A DNA stretch of 64,000 bases from Methylococcaceae bacterium (GCA_030693065.1 JAUYBL010000010.1:226441-290440), one strand, 5' to 3'. Shown: positions 1 through 8,353, counted from the stretch's first letter. The notes: generated by a model from the sequence alone, not told the origin. Program-made: numbers and translations.

Positions 1-505
1 AATTGTATCCAGATAAGACATCGCCAAACCAAGCAGACACTAAATGAAGGTAATTCTGAAGCGAGGCACTGCCAAGTTCTTGTATTTTCAAAGATAGTAG
101 CAAGTCGTCATTTACAAAGTGTATCGAGTTATCTCTGATTTCAGTAAGTGCAATAATGTTATCGTTTACCGCTCTTTCGATTTTAACGCCATATTCTTCG
201 TTAACAATTCGATAGGCTTCAAATAAGTTTATAGACATTGGATTGCCTGACCTATTCTTCTTTGGCCGTTTTACGGGCGATTTTTTCCCCGTCTTGAGAG
301 TTTTGTGTTCCATTGCATACAGTGAAGCCAGCTTGTTACTTGCCAAATTCAGCACTTTTGCTTTAAATAATAGTTCCCACGAATTAATACAAAGAACAGA
401 AAATGTTTCTTCACGGTATTTAAAGTCAGGTTTATTGTAGATTTCTATCGCTGAAAGCATTGCAGCAACAGATTTTTCCAACATTAATCTAGATCGAGAC
501 TTCAT
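1..505 (-). CDS. DUF3644-like protein, C-terminus beyond window edge
   Basis: An open frame runs from ATG at 505 to the left edge without a stop, so only the first 168 codons are visible. GGAGG-like bases lie just upstream (CCTCCACAAAGGAACCGC before the ATG, read on the minus strand). The protein begins MKSRSRLMLEKSVAAML and continues with AIEIYNKPDFKYREETF and NSWELLFKAKVLN. This pattern (LEKS, YNKP, F-KYREE, WELL-KA) is that of DUF3644 proteins as I remember the family. The function of the family is not established; members are often seen in accessory and defence-type regions, which agrees with the toxin-antitoxin genes next door. A Lys-rich stretch follows at about residues 72-86. The family call comes from memory of the motif only. 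Confidence 0.6.
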   Translation of the reverse strand, partial: MKSRSRLMLEKSVAAMLSAIEIYNKPDFKYREETFSVLCINSWELLFKAKVLNLASNKLASLYAMEHKTLKTGKKSPVKRPKKNRSGNPMSINLFEAYRIVNEEYGVKIERAVNDNIIALTEIRDNSIHFVNDDLLLSLKIQELGSASLQNYLHLVSAWFGDVLSGYN

Positions 506-693
506 GCGGTTCCTTTGTGGAGGTTAAGAGGTAATTAGGTGCTTTCTGTGTAGCATCCTTGATCAATTTAGTCTAGCCAATAGATTAAGCTCGTGAGGGT
601 TAGCACGTTTTTTTGGCCCACCCGGAATTAAAGCTATTGTCTTTACATGGCGGGCAATATAGTGTTTTTGAAATTCAAACAATTAGGAATCCC

Positions 694-984
694 ATGAAAC
701 CTTCTACAGCACTTGATTTGAATCGCAACGCTGTGCGTGAAGTGGTAAGCCGTTTCCATACTTCCAACCCTCGTGTGTTTGGTTCTGTCCTACATGGAGA
801 CGACCGGGACGGCAGCGATCTTGATTTGCTGGTAGATGCTTTGCCGGGCGCCACTTTGTTTGATCTTGGCGGTTTGCAAATCGAACTGGAAGAACTGCTT
901 GGCGTCACAGTTGATTTGCTGACGCCTGGTGACATTCCAAAAAAGTTTCGCGATCAAGTCCTTGCCGAAGCCAGACCGGTATGA
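694..984 (+). CDS. mntA: MntA-like nucleotidyltransferase antitoxin
   Basis: A 96-residue minimal nucleotidyltransferase. Gly30-Ser31, ten residues, then Asp42-x-Asp44 (GS followed by SDLDLLV) is the GSX10DXD active-site signature of the MNT fold. MntA-type proteins are the antitoxins of HEPN/MNT pairs and neutralise the HepT toxin, in characterised systems by adenylylating it. I start at ATG 694 because the fold begins there; the frame is open further upstream to a TTG at 613, but that extension has no recognisable content. The stop overlaps the ATG of the next frame (ATGA at 981), the usual toxin-antitoxin coupling. That next frame is a truncated HepT, so the antitoxin seems to have lost a working partner. 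Confidence 0.75.
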   Translation: MKPSTALDLNRNAVREVVSRFHTSNPRVFGSVLHGDDRDGSDLDLLVDALPGATLFDLGGLQIELEELLGVTVDLLTPGDIPKKFRDQVLAEARPV

Positions 985-1130
985 CTGGAAATCGCCTGCC
1001 AGACTACCTTGATCACATGCTCGAGGCCGTGCAACTGGCATGGAGCTATGTCGAGGGCTTGGATAAAGAGGTGGAGCTTGTCGAAGGATTTAATCAGTGC
1101 TTCCCTAGTTGTAGCTTCTTGATTTCATGA
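981..1130 (+). pseudogene. Truncated HepT-like HEPN toxin remnant
   Basis: A 49-codon frame overlaps the MntA stop by four bases. It starts like HepT toxins (YLDHMLEAVQLAWSYVEGL) but ends after FLIS. HepT proteins are about 110-150 residues long, and the catalytic R-x4-6-H motif lies in the missing C-terminal part. After about residue 32 the sequence stops resembling the family, which points to a frameshift or deletion followed by a chance stop. It directly abuts the ParE gene on the other strand (1134), so the missing half may have been replaced by the arrival of the next module. The start coupling to mntA is intact. Confidence 0.6.
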
Positions 1131-1133
1131 TCG

Positions 1134-1427
1134 TCATTTTTCATTCTGATCCGGATTTAAAAGAGGTTTAATGTCGCGGACGCGGATAACCTCAATCCCT
1201 GCTTGAAAAGGTCTGTAAAAGATCAAATAGTCATCGACTGGAAACTTGTAAAGACCATGATATTCCGGACGCTGCACGCCCATCAACGGAAAGTCGGCCA
1301 AACGCTGGCAATTTTGTTTGAGGATGTTCATGTATTGGGAAGCGGCTTTCGGTTTATCCAGTGCAATAAAATCACGAATGGCTTTCAAGTCATTCCTGGC
1401 TAAAGGCGTAAATCGCGCTATTCCCAT
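1134..1427 (-). CDS. ParE/RelE-family toxin
   Basis: A 97-residue protein that starts ARFTPLARNDLKAIRDFIA and contains GVQRPEYHGLYKFPVDDYLI then FYRPFQAGIEVIRVRD. This is the layout of ParE-type toxins of the RelE/ParE superfamily: an N-terminal helical pair, a central R-PE--G segment, and a C-terminal V-YR-----VVRVLH-like strand. ParE proteins poison DNA gyrase, whereas RelE relatives cleave mRNA; the length and the strand pattern favour ParE, but the target is not proven by sequence. It lies 13 bases downstream of a Phd-like antitoxin gene in the same direction, the standard antitoxin-first order. Confidence 0.8.
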   Translation of the reverse strand: MGIARFTPLARNDLKAIRDFIALDKPKAASQYMNILKQNCQRLADFPLMGVQRPEYHGLYKFPVDDYLIFYRPFQAGIEVIRVRDIKPLLNPDQNEK

Positions 1428-1440
1428 CGCTTAAATATCC

Positions 1441-1686
1441 TTAAATTAAATCGTGAAAAACCGTTTCACTGTCCAGGAATTGCCCTTGGTCGGCTTGTTT
1501 GATGCCTTCCATCAGGTCGTTTTGCAAGGCTTGTAATTTCAGTTTTTGGTAAGCCTCGTATTCTGTATCAGAAATCAGTACGGCAACGGCACGGCCATTC
1601 TTTTCGATGGTCACGGGTGTCCGTTGGGCTTTATCCAGCAATGCGCCGAAACGGGTCTTAGCTTCTGTGGAAGGAATAGTGATCAT
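1441..1686 (-). CDS. Phd/YefM-family antitoxin
   Basis: An 81-residue antitoxin. The N-terminal half (TIPSTEAKTRFGALLDKA, then TPVTIEKNGRAVAVLISDTE) is the Phd/YefM DNA-binding fold, which dimerises and represses its own promoter. The C-terminal half (LMEGIKQADQGQFLDSETV) is a charged tail of the kind that binds and masks the toxin. It is the first gene of a two-gene unit with the ParE-like toxin. A perfect 15-bp tandem repeat about 40 bases upstream is a likely autoregulatory site. Confidence 0.8.
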   Translation of the reverse strand: MITIPSTEAKTRFGALLDKAQRTPVTIEKNGRAVAVLISDTEYEAYQKLKLQALQNDLMEGIKQADQGQFLDSETVFHDLI

Positions 1687-1727
1687 GATTTTTTCCAGTA
1701 ATGGTTAAAATGAACAATTTAATCATT

Positions 1728-1757
1728 ATGATCATCAACTGAATGATCATCAACTGA
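1728..1757. promoter_or_regulatory. 15-bp tandem repeat upstream of phd/parE
   Basis: ATGATCATCAACTGA occurs twice head to tail with no spacer (1728-1742 and 1743-1757). Each copy contains the palindrome TGATCA. It lies 42-71 bases upstream of the antitoxin start, where Phd-family proteins bind cooperatively to repeated sites. The operator role is inferred from position; the repeat is plain in the sequence. Confidence 0.5.
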
Positions 1758-2105
1758 AAGTTCAGCAACAAAATACGGCGGTCAGTTTAAGTATTTTCAA
1801 ATAGCGATAAAGCCGCGATCTGTTGACATTCAAAGAAAAAAGTGGTCAGCCCTGAATACGTAAGCGGACCAATGTTGTAATGCAGTTGTCTTCAATGATT
1901 ACGTCTTGTGCAGTTATATTCGGCCATATATTAACGCGTCATATATTTTGATAATGCCATGCCATCTGCGGTTTGGATAATAATTAAGATTTATTTTTCC
2001 CGGAAATATGGCCAAGGCAGTATCCTATATACTCACAAGCCGGTTCCTCATGGTCATTGCCAAAATCAATTTAAGTCCCTTAAACAAAGTCGTGAAATTC
2101 AAAAA
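1758..2105. other. Intergenic region before the K+ channel gene
   Basis: About 350 bases with no gene I can support. The channel frame is open leftwards to an ATG at 1959, but the extra 49 residues are rich in Lys, His and aromatics and do not resemble a membrane or channel domain. I see no convincing terminator, RNA gene or repeat here. Confidence 0.4.
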
Positions 2106-3713
2106 ATGCTGACGCGTATCATCGTCCGGTCTGCTTATTTCCTGAAAAATGCCAAACGCTATCAAAGCACCAAGCGGTTTTTCTATGATTTGCTGGAAAA
2201 CACTAACAGCCAGATTAAACGCCGCTTTGATGTGTTTATGATTACGTTGGTATTACTTAGCGTTGCTCAGCTGATTTACGAGGTAGACCACAATCCCGAT
2301 GCCTTAGGCTTTTGGTTTGACCAAGCTGTAGTAGGTATATTTATTTTGGAATACCTGCTGCGCGGCTGGATTTATAGCGACGGCCACAAGATCATCCTTG
2401 AGCATTACGAACGGGCAGAATACCTAAACAGCCCTTTTCAACCGGGGCACGCGTTGTGGCAGGCGTTCACAGAAAAAGCACATTACTTAATCACGCCCAT
2501 GGCAATCATCGATTTACTGGCCATTTTGCCCAGTTATCGGCCATTACGCGTGCTGCGTGTGTTGCTGGTTTTTCGGCTGTTCAAGTTATTTCGTTACTTT
2601 AGCAGCATCAAACTGTTTGCCAATATTCTCGCCAGTAAACGCTTTGAGTTATCGACCCTGAGTGTTTTTTTAGGGTTTATTATCTTCATAGGCACCGTTG
2701 ATTTTTACTTATTTGAAAACATCCACGATGGCGGTCAGGTCAATAGCTTATTTGATGCACTGTATTGGGCCATAGTGACCGTAGCTACCGTCGGCTATGG
2801 CGATATCACCCCCATTACATTTGGTGGCCGAATCGTGGCAATGGCGCTGATTTTAAGTGGCGTTGGCGTGTTGTCCTTTTTTATCTCCATCATTGTGACC
2901 GCATTCAACGAAGAAATTCAGGAGTTACAAGAAAATACCGTTTACGCGGAATTAAATCGCTATAAACGCTTTGTAATTATTTGCGGATTTGGCAGGGTCG
3001 GACAGCATATTGCCAAGCAATTGCGTAAAGATCGCCAGCATTTTGTCGTTTTGGACATCAATGAAGACCATGTTCTTAAAGCTAAACAACTGGGCTATCT
3101 GGTTATTCATGCAGACGCTAGTAAAAACGACGTGTTAAAAAACGCCCGCATCAATAACGGTGCCTCAGCAGTGTTATGTGTTACCGGCGATGACGTTACC
3201 AATGTGTACATTGCCCTAACCAGTCGGCATTTAAATAAAGACATTCAAATTATTTCCCGGGCTAATGGTCAGGAAAATGTAAAAAAAATGTATCAAGCGG
3301 GTGCCAATAACGTCATTCAACCCTTTGAAATGGCTGGCATGCTGGTGGCCGAATACATTGGTCAACCGACCGCTTTCGAGGCTATCTTGGGCATTCTCCA
3401 TGAAGAAAGCCATATTTTGATGGAAGCGTTGCCTGTACACACGGGTTCATTTATAGACGGCAAAACCATTAACGAAATTGACTTTAAAGTGCGTAAGCTA
3501 CTGCTGCTGGGTATTATCAGTGCGCATCCGCCTATTTCAAAAGAACACAAAGCGAGCTACCCGCTGAAGAATCAACATTTTTACTTTAATCCCGAACAGT
3601 ATTTCCAATTACGCGACGGCGACTTGCTGGTGGTGTTGGGCAGAACGCACAGCCTCACACATTTTCGCAATGAATTGGCACATAGTCGCCCGCACCAGAG
3701 AGCCAAACAATGA
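2106..3713 (+). CDS. K+ channel with C-terminal RCK (TrkA-N/TrkA-C) domains
   Basis: A six-helix voltage-gated-type potassium channel of the inner membrane with a cytoplasmic regulatory tail. From the ATG at 2106 the protein has 535 residues. Helices S1-S4 include an Arg-rich S4-like segment (RPLRVLRVLLVFRLFKLFRY). The pore helix is followed by the selectivity filter TVATVGYGD near residue 230. The C-terminal half holds a Rossmann RCK domain (VIICGFGRVGQHIAKQL) and a TrkA-C-like domain. An ATG at 1959 in the same frame would add 49 residues of no known type; neither start has a strong ribosome-binding site. The stop overlaps the next gene by four bases (ATGA at 3710), and that gene is a second RCK protein, so the two are probably one channel system. 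Confidence 0.88.
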   Translation: MLTRIIVRSAYFLKNAKRYQSTKRFFYDLLENTNSQIKRRFDVFMITLVLLSVAQLIYEVDHNPDALGFWFDQAVVGIFILEYLLRGWIYSDGHKIILEHYERAEYLNSPFQPGHALWQAFTEKAHYLITPMAIIDLLAILPSYRPLRVLRVLLVFRLFKLFRYFSSIKLFANILASKRFELSTLSVFLGFIIFIGTVDFYLFENIHDGGQVNSLFDALYWAIVTVATVGYGDITPITFGGRIVAMALILSGVGVLSFFISIIVTAFNEEIQELQENTVYAELNRYKRFVIICGFGRVGQHIAKQLRKDRQHFVVLDINEDHVLKAKQLGYLVIHADASKNDVLKNARINNGASAVLCVTGDDVTNVYIALTSRHLNKDIQIISRANGQENVKKMYQAGANNVIQPFEMAGMLVAEYIGQPTAFEAILGILHEESHILMEALPVHTGSFIDGKTINEIDFKVRKLLLLGIISAHPPISKEHKASYPLKNQHFYFNPEQYFQLRDGDLLVVLGRTHSLTHFRNELAHSRPHQRAKQ

Positions 3714-4414
3714 AAAGAATTGCTGTGTTTGGCTATGGTTTGATGTCTTTGGAAGTAATGGGCAGGTTAAATCATCATCAATGCAGCCTGTTATTCATTG
3801 CCGAAAATGAAGCGGAAGCTGCGCTAGTTACCGATCGCGGTTTTGAAGTCAGTATCATAGATTTTCGTAATGATGATGAGCTTAGATCGGTGGGTATCGG
3901 TGATGCAGTTGATTCTATCTTCTGTTTTTATCCCACCGATGCGGACAATGTGTTTTTAACCATTTCTGCCCGAGCTATTGATAAAAATCTAACGATTATC
4001 GCGATTGTCGACGAACCGGAATCTGCTGAAAAACTCTTGGCGGCAGGGGCGAATAAAATTATCGACCCTTACGAAATTTGCGGCCGTAAAACCTACGACA
4101 TGCTGACCAAACCGGATATTACCAATATCATGGATAATGCCGTCTTTGGGCGCCACGATTTGAACATGGCGCAAATAGAAATTCCTGTTGGGTCTCGTTT
4201 TGAAAACACCCAAACCAGCCATTTAAGACTCAATAACAAGCACGATATTATTTTGATTGGCGTGGTCGACAAAAATACCAGCCAATTGCACTTTGCCATT
4301 GGCGAAAAAGAACATACCTTAAGCGCCGGTGATGTCCTGGTTGTTATGGGCCCGACGCGAGAAATAAGACACTTTAAAGAAGAGGTTGATTATGTTGAAA
4401 CTGATAAAATTTAA
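3710..4414 (+). CDS. Soluble TrkA-N/TrkA-C (RCK) protein
   Basis: A 234-residue protein with no membrane segment. It has an N-terminal Rossmann-like region (IAVFGYGLMSLEVMGRL) in which the third glycine of the usual GxGxxG is missing, so nucleotide binding may be altered. A C-terminal TrkA-C-like domain follows (roughly 150-225, ending SAGDVLVVMGPTREIRHFKE). It is translationally coupled to the channel before it and overlaps dsbB by 23 bases. Known RCK proteins gate K+ channels or Trk transporters in response to ligands. Here it probably partners the channel's own RCK domain; this is inferred from the coupling. Confidence 0.75.
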   Translation: MKRIAVFGYGLMSLEVMGRLNHHQCSLLFIAENEAEAALVTDRGFEVSIIDFRNDDELRSVGIGDAVDSIFCFYPTDADNVFLTISARAIDKNLTIIAIVDEPESAEKLLAAGANKIIDPYEICGRKTYDMLTKPDITNIMDNAVFGRHDLNMAQIEIPVGSRFENTQTSHLRLNNKHDIILIGVVDKNTSQLHFAIGEKEHTLSAGDVLVVMGPTREIRHFKEEVDYVETDKI

Positions 4415-4904
4415 CGCCAGAATCTGGTTTTTGTTGGGCTTTGCAGGCTGTGCTTTTCTGCTGGGGATGGGGGCGTATTTTCAATTTGTCGGTGGTCTTG
4501 ATCCCTGTCCCTTATGTATTTCGCAGCGATTAGCTATTTTGGCAACCGGCATCGTGTTTTTAATCGCCGGACTGCACAATCCTGGCCCAATAGGCGTTAA
4601 ACGCTATTCGCTGTTAGGAACGATCACTGCATTGTGCGGCGCGGCTATTTCTACCCGCCATGTTTGGCTGCAACACTTACCGCCCGACCAAGTACCTGAA
4701 TGCGGCCCGGGTCTGGAATATGTTTTAGAAAATTTTCCTTTATCCGAAACTATTAAAATGATGCTGAGCGGTACCGGTGACTGTGCAAAAGTCGACTGGA
4801 CCTTGTTTGGCTTCAGCATGCCTGCCTGGACCTTATTGGCCTTTCTAATGCTGGCAACCTTGAGCTTATTACAACGCTGGAACCTTGAAGAGAATTTGGA
4901 TTAA
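4392..4904 (+). CDS. dsbB: Disulfide bond formation protein DsbB
   Basis: An inner-membrane quinone reductase that reoxidises periplasmic DsbA. The 170-residue protein has four hydrophobic helices. The first periplasmic cysteine pair is the CPLC in GLDPCPLCISQR (about residues 39 and 42). The second pair lies in PECGPG and GDCAKVDW (about residues 104 and 131). The length matches DsbB. I start at ATG 4392 (MLKLIKF); a TTG six bases earlier is in frame. The start lies inside the end of the preceding RCK gene, so it is part of the same operon. Confidence 0.9.
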   Translation: MLKLIKFNARIWFLLGFAGCAFLLGMGAYFQFVGGLDPCPLCISQRLAILATGIVFLIAGLHNPGPIGVKRYSLLGTITALCGAAISTRHVWLQHLPPDQVPECGPGLEYVLENFPLSETIKMMLSGTGDCAKVDWTLFGFSMPAWTLLAFLMLATLSLLQRWNLEENLD

Positions 4905-4907
4905 CTT

Positions 4908-5765
4908 ATGCGCTTACTGAAAAACATATTACTGCCTTTACTACTATCAACCAGTGCCTTAACAGCGAACGCCGCCGATGACTTTGACGGTTTAAAACAG
5001 GCAATTGCCGGTAAACACCGGGCCGCAGAAAGCAAAGCGCGCGATAAATATCGCCATCCCGAGCAAACATTGGAGTTTTTTGAAGTCAAAAATGACCTGA
5101 CTGTGGTTGAAATTTGGCCTGGCAACGGCTGGTATACAGAAATACTCGCTCCTTACTTAAAAACTAACGGTAAATTCATTGCGGCCCAATTTTCTCCTAA
5201 TGCCGAATTGCCTTATCACAAAAACACCGCGCAAAAATATATCGACAAACTCAAATCCCAACCCAATCTATACGGCAAGGTCGAGTTATCGGTATTAGAG
5301 CCGCCGGAATACTTGCAAATCGGGCCTGATAACTCGGTAGATAGAATACTGACGTTTCGAAATGTGCATAATTGGATGAAAGATGACCAAGCAGCCGCGG
5401 TCTTTAAAGCGATGTTTACAGCCTTAAAACCAGGCGGCATTCTTGGCGTCGTTGAACACAGAAGCAACAACCTGAAACAAGAAGACCCAAAAGCCGCATC
5501 CGGTTACGTCAGTGAAGATTATGTCATTGCGCTGGCAAGAAACGCTGGTTTCGAATTTTTGGCTAAATCAGAAATCAACGCCAACAGCAAAGACACCAAA
5601 GATTACCCCGAAGGCGTCTGGGTACTGCCACCGGCACTAAGTGGTAAGGATAAAGACAGAAAAAAATACCTGTCCATTGGTGAAAGCGATCGGATGACCA
5701 TCAAGTTCATCAAACCTACCGGCCTTAAAGCAGCCCTTTTCGGTAACGGTTTGTCAAGGCTATAA
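4908..5765 (+). CDS. Exported methyltransferase-like protein (COG4798 type)
   Basis: A 285-residue protein with a clear Sec signal peptide (about 1-23, LLPLLLSTSALTANAAD). The mature part has a class I SAM-methyltransferase layout: motif I VVEIWPGNGWYTEILAPYL, later DRILTFRNVHNW and LKPGGILGVVEH. It matches the predicted methyltransferase group COG4798 as I know it. The signal peptide makes its role puzzling, because SAM is not thought to be available in the periplasm. It starts three bases after dsbB and is probably cotranscribed with it, which fits a periplasmic location. The catalytic activity is unproven. Confidence 0.75.
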   Translation: MRLLKNILLPLLLSTSALTANAADDFDGLKQAIAGKHRAAESKARDKYRHPEQTLEFFEVKNDLTVVEIWPGNGWYTEILAPYLKTNGKFIAAQFSPNAELPYHKNTAQKYIDKLKSQPNLYGKVELSVLEPPEYLQIGPDNSVDRILTFRNVHNWMKDDQAAAVFKAMFTALKPGGILGVVEHRSNNLKQEDPKAASGYVSEDYVIALARNAGFEFLAKSEINANSKDTKDYPEGVWVLPPALSGKDKDRKKYLSIGESDRMTIKFIKPTGLKAALFGNGLSRL

Positions 5766-6068
5766 ACTGCAAATTTAGGCTTGACTTTAATAATTATCCA
5801 CATTGTTTGCAGTGCCACTCTAAAGCCGACGACAAACCTGCAAACACTGTCATTTCTGTCAACCTATAATTCATAAGTTATTGATAATTATTGAACTTAT
5901 CTTATTGTCGAAAATCTATACAATGTAACAAAACTGTAATAAAAACGGGCACTAAGGGGAATTTAAAAGTGCTTATCCACAGAGTTATCCACAGCTTCTG
6001 TGGGTAACTTAAATAGTCTTTGCCTGATAGCTACTTAGCGACAATTCGTTAAAATTTACTCAAACATT
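5766..6068. promoter_or_regulatory. DnaA-box cluster and AT-rich region upstream of priA
   Basis: Three perfect DnaA boxes TTATCCACA lie at 5794-5802, 5973-5981 and 5985-5993. A near-match on the minus strand (TTACCCACA) lies at 5999-6007. Between the outer and inner boxes is a strongly AT-rich stretch (about 5865-5945). The boxes at 5973 and 5985 are one helical turn apart (12 bases), as in bacterial origins and DnaA-controlled promoters. The next gene is priA, a replication-restart helicase. Whether this is an origin, a DnaA titration site or DnaA control of priA cannot be told from sequence alone. Confidence 0.55.
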
Positions 6069-8291
6069 ATGGCTAAGTTGCAAAGTGAAAATTCAATTTT
6101 ACGAATAGCCCTGCCAATTCCAATTTACCGTTTATTTGACTACCTGGCGCCGACAAATATCGATGTCAGTCAACTCAAAGCTGGCTGCCGAATAGAAGTC
6201 CCATTTGGCAAACACACAAAATGCGGCTTTTTAGTCGAATGTGTCTCGCACAGCGACATTAATAGCGATAAATTAAAACAGGCCAAGCGCATCGTAGACG
6301 ACGCGCCGTTGTTATCAAGCAAAGACCTAAAACTGCTGCATTGGGCGAGTCAGTATTATCACCATCCCTTAGGCGATGTGATTAGTGCCGCCTTTCCGGT
6401 TGCCTTGCGTCAGGGTAAAGCGGCGATATTGCGCACAGAAAAACGCTATGCGTTGACCGAGCAGGGGAAAACAATCGACAGCACGCAATTAAAACGCTCC
6501 CCCAAGCAGCAAAGTGTGTTGGCAAAGTTTCAACAGCATCCGCAAGGCTTAACTGAAAGTGAGCTATCCGCCTGGAACGATAACTGGAAGGCTTCTGTAA
6601 AACAGTTATTGGAAAAACAGTTATTACAGTTAACGACTGATTTCATACCGACTGTTACAGATAAAGTAATCGGCGAAGCTAATCTACACTGCAATCCGCC
6701 GCAACAAGCCGCCATTGACGCGGTCTGTGCCAGCTTGGGGCATTTTGCGGTGTTTTTACTGGAAGGCGTGACCGGCAGCGGCAAAACCGAAGTCTACATG
6801 CAGATTATTCAAGAGGTGTTGGCGCGCGGCCAGCAAGTATTAGTGCTTTTGCCGGAAATTACCTTAACGCCGCAATTGGAAGACCGTTTCAAACGCCGTT
6901 TTGCAATGCCCATCGCCATCTCGCATTCCAAGTTAACCGATAACCAACGGCAACAGGCTTGGCTCAGCATGCGCCAGGGTCAAGCCTCAATCTTGTTGGG
7001 CACCCGCTCCGCGTTGTTCACGCCGCTGAGAAAGCCGGGCCTGATCATTCTTGATGAAGAACACGACAGCTCGTTTAAACAACAAGAAGGCTTTCGTTTT
7101 TCTGCCCGCGATGTGGCGATCGTGCGCGGCAAGCTACTAAACATTCCGGTACTGCTCGGTTCAGCCACACCATCTTTAGAAAGCCTGCACAACGTCAACC
7201 AACAACGCTACCAATTACTGCACTTGCCGGAACGCGCAGGCAGCGCACAAGCGCCCAGCTTACAGTTATTGGACATCAGAAATAAGCGCATGCACGAAGG
7301 CATTTGCGAATCTTTGGTGAATGAAATACATAAAACCCTGGCCAAAAAAGAACAAGTGCTGCTGTTCCTTAATCGCCGCGGTTTTGCGCCGACGCTGATT
7401 TGCCATGGCTGCGGCTGGGTGGCACGTTGTCAGCGTTGCGATGCCAATTTAGTCATTCATTACGATGAACAAACACTGCGTTGCCATCATTGCGGCCAAG
7501 AACAGCGACTCATTAACAAATGCCCGGCCTGTAAAACCGGCGAATTGACCGCGTTAGGATTGGGTACGGAACGCATAGAAAAAGTGCTCGCCGAGCTATT
7601 CGCGGATAAAACCATCGTGCGTCTGGATCGGGATTCAACCCAACGCAAAGGCACACTGGAAAACTTCCTGGAGCAAATCAATCAAGGCGATGTCGACATT
7701 ATTTTGGGCACGCAAATGTTGGCTAAAGGGCATCACTTCCCCAATGTCACGCTGGTTGCGATCCTTGATGTCGATAGCGGTCTGTTCAGTATTGATTTTC
7801 ATGCCGCAGAAAAAATGGCGCAAATGATCGTGCAAGTCTCCGGCCGGGCCGGGCGCGCCGAAAAACCCGGTCGCGTCATTATGCAAACCCGGCAACCGGA
7901 ACATCCTCTTTTGACCACATTGATCCGCGACGGCTACCGCAGCTTTGCCAACAACGCGCTGGCCGAACGCCAAGACGCTGCATTGCCGCCGTATAGCTAC
8001 CAAGCGTTACTGCGCGCACATGCGATAGATGCCGAAAATCCATTGCTGCTTTTGCGTGCCGTCGCCGAGTCAGCCAGAACCCTCGATAACGGCCACACTC
8101 TGATATTAGGCCCAGTCGCCGCGCCCATGGCCAAACGCGCCGGGCTGTATCGCTATCAACTATTGCTGCAAAGCAATAAGCGACAAGACTTACATAAGTT
8201 ATTGGACAAGCTGCTACCGCAAATTGCCAAGCTCAAACTGGCAAAAAAAGTCCGCTGGTCGCTGGATGTGGATCCGGTGGATTTGTATTGA
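6069..8291 (+). CDS. priA: Primosomal replication restart helicase PriA
   Basis: A 3'-5' DNA helicase that reloads the replisome at stalled forks. The 740 residues are full length. The N-terminal 3'-end-binding region starts ILRIALPIPIYRLFDYLAP. Walker A is GVTGSGKTEVY (about 231-241) and the DEEH box is near residue 327. A zinc-binding insertion carries its cysteines at about 444-490 (CHGCGW, CQRCDAN, CHHCGQ, CPACKT). The ATG at 6069 is the only sensible start. It lies 62 bases after the DnaA-box cluster, so its expression may be tied to DnaA. Confidence 0.96.
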   Translation: MAKLQSENSILRIALPIPIYRLFDYLAPTNIDVSQLKAGCRIEVPFGKHTKCGFLVECVSHSDINSDKLKQAKRIVDDAPLLSSKDLKLLHWASQYYHHPLGDVISAAFPVALRQGKAAILRTEKRYALTEQGKTIDSTQLKRSPKQQSVLAKFQQHPQGLTESELSAWNDNWKASVKQLLEKQLLQLTTDFIPTVTDKVIGEANLHCNPPQQAAIDAVCASLGHFAVFLLEGVTGSGKTEVYMQIIQEVLARGQQVLVLLPEITLTPQLEDRFKRRFAMPIAISHSKLTDNQRQQAWLSMRQGQASILLGTRSALFTPLRKPGLIILDEEHDSSFKQQEGFRFSARDVAIVRGKLLNIPVLLGSATPSLESLHNVNQQRYQLLHLPERAGSAQAPSLQLLDIRNKRMHEGICESLVNEIHKTLAKKEQVLLFLNRRGFAPTLICHGCGWVARCQRCDANLVIHYDEQTLRCHHCGQEQRLINKCPACKTGELTALGLGTERIEKVLAELFADKTIVRLDRDSTQRKGTLENFLEQINQGDVDIILGTQMLAKGHHFPNVTLVAILDVDSGLFSIDFHAAEKMAQMIVQVSGRAGRAEKPGRVIMQTRQPEHPLLTTLIRDGYRSFANNALAERQDAALPPYSYQALLRAHAIDAENPLLLLRAVAESARTLDNGHTLILGPVAAPMAKRAGLYRYQLLLQSNKRQDLHKLLDKLLPQIAKLKLAKKVRWSLDVDPVDLY

Positions 8292-8305
8292 GAATATCTA
8301 CGAAT

Positions 8306-8334
8306 GTTGGGTTACCAACACAATGTAACCCAAC
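8306..8334. terminator. Inverted repeat after priA
   Basis: GTTGGGTTAC (8306-8315) and GTAACCCAAC (8325-8334) form a perfect 10-bp stem with a 9-base loop, 15 bases after the priA stop. There is no T-run, so it may be a REP-like hairpin rather than a classical terminator. Confidence 0.45.
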
Positions 8335-8353
8335 ACCGCTGATAAAAATTGGC

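Noticed and set aside
1959..2105. N-terminal extension of the K+ channel from ATG 1959
   Set aside because: The 49 extra residues do not look like a channel or signal region, and neither start has a strong ribosome-binding site; the Met at 2106 begins the family-like part.
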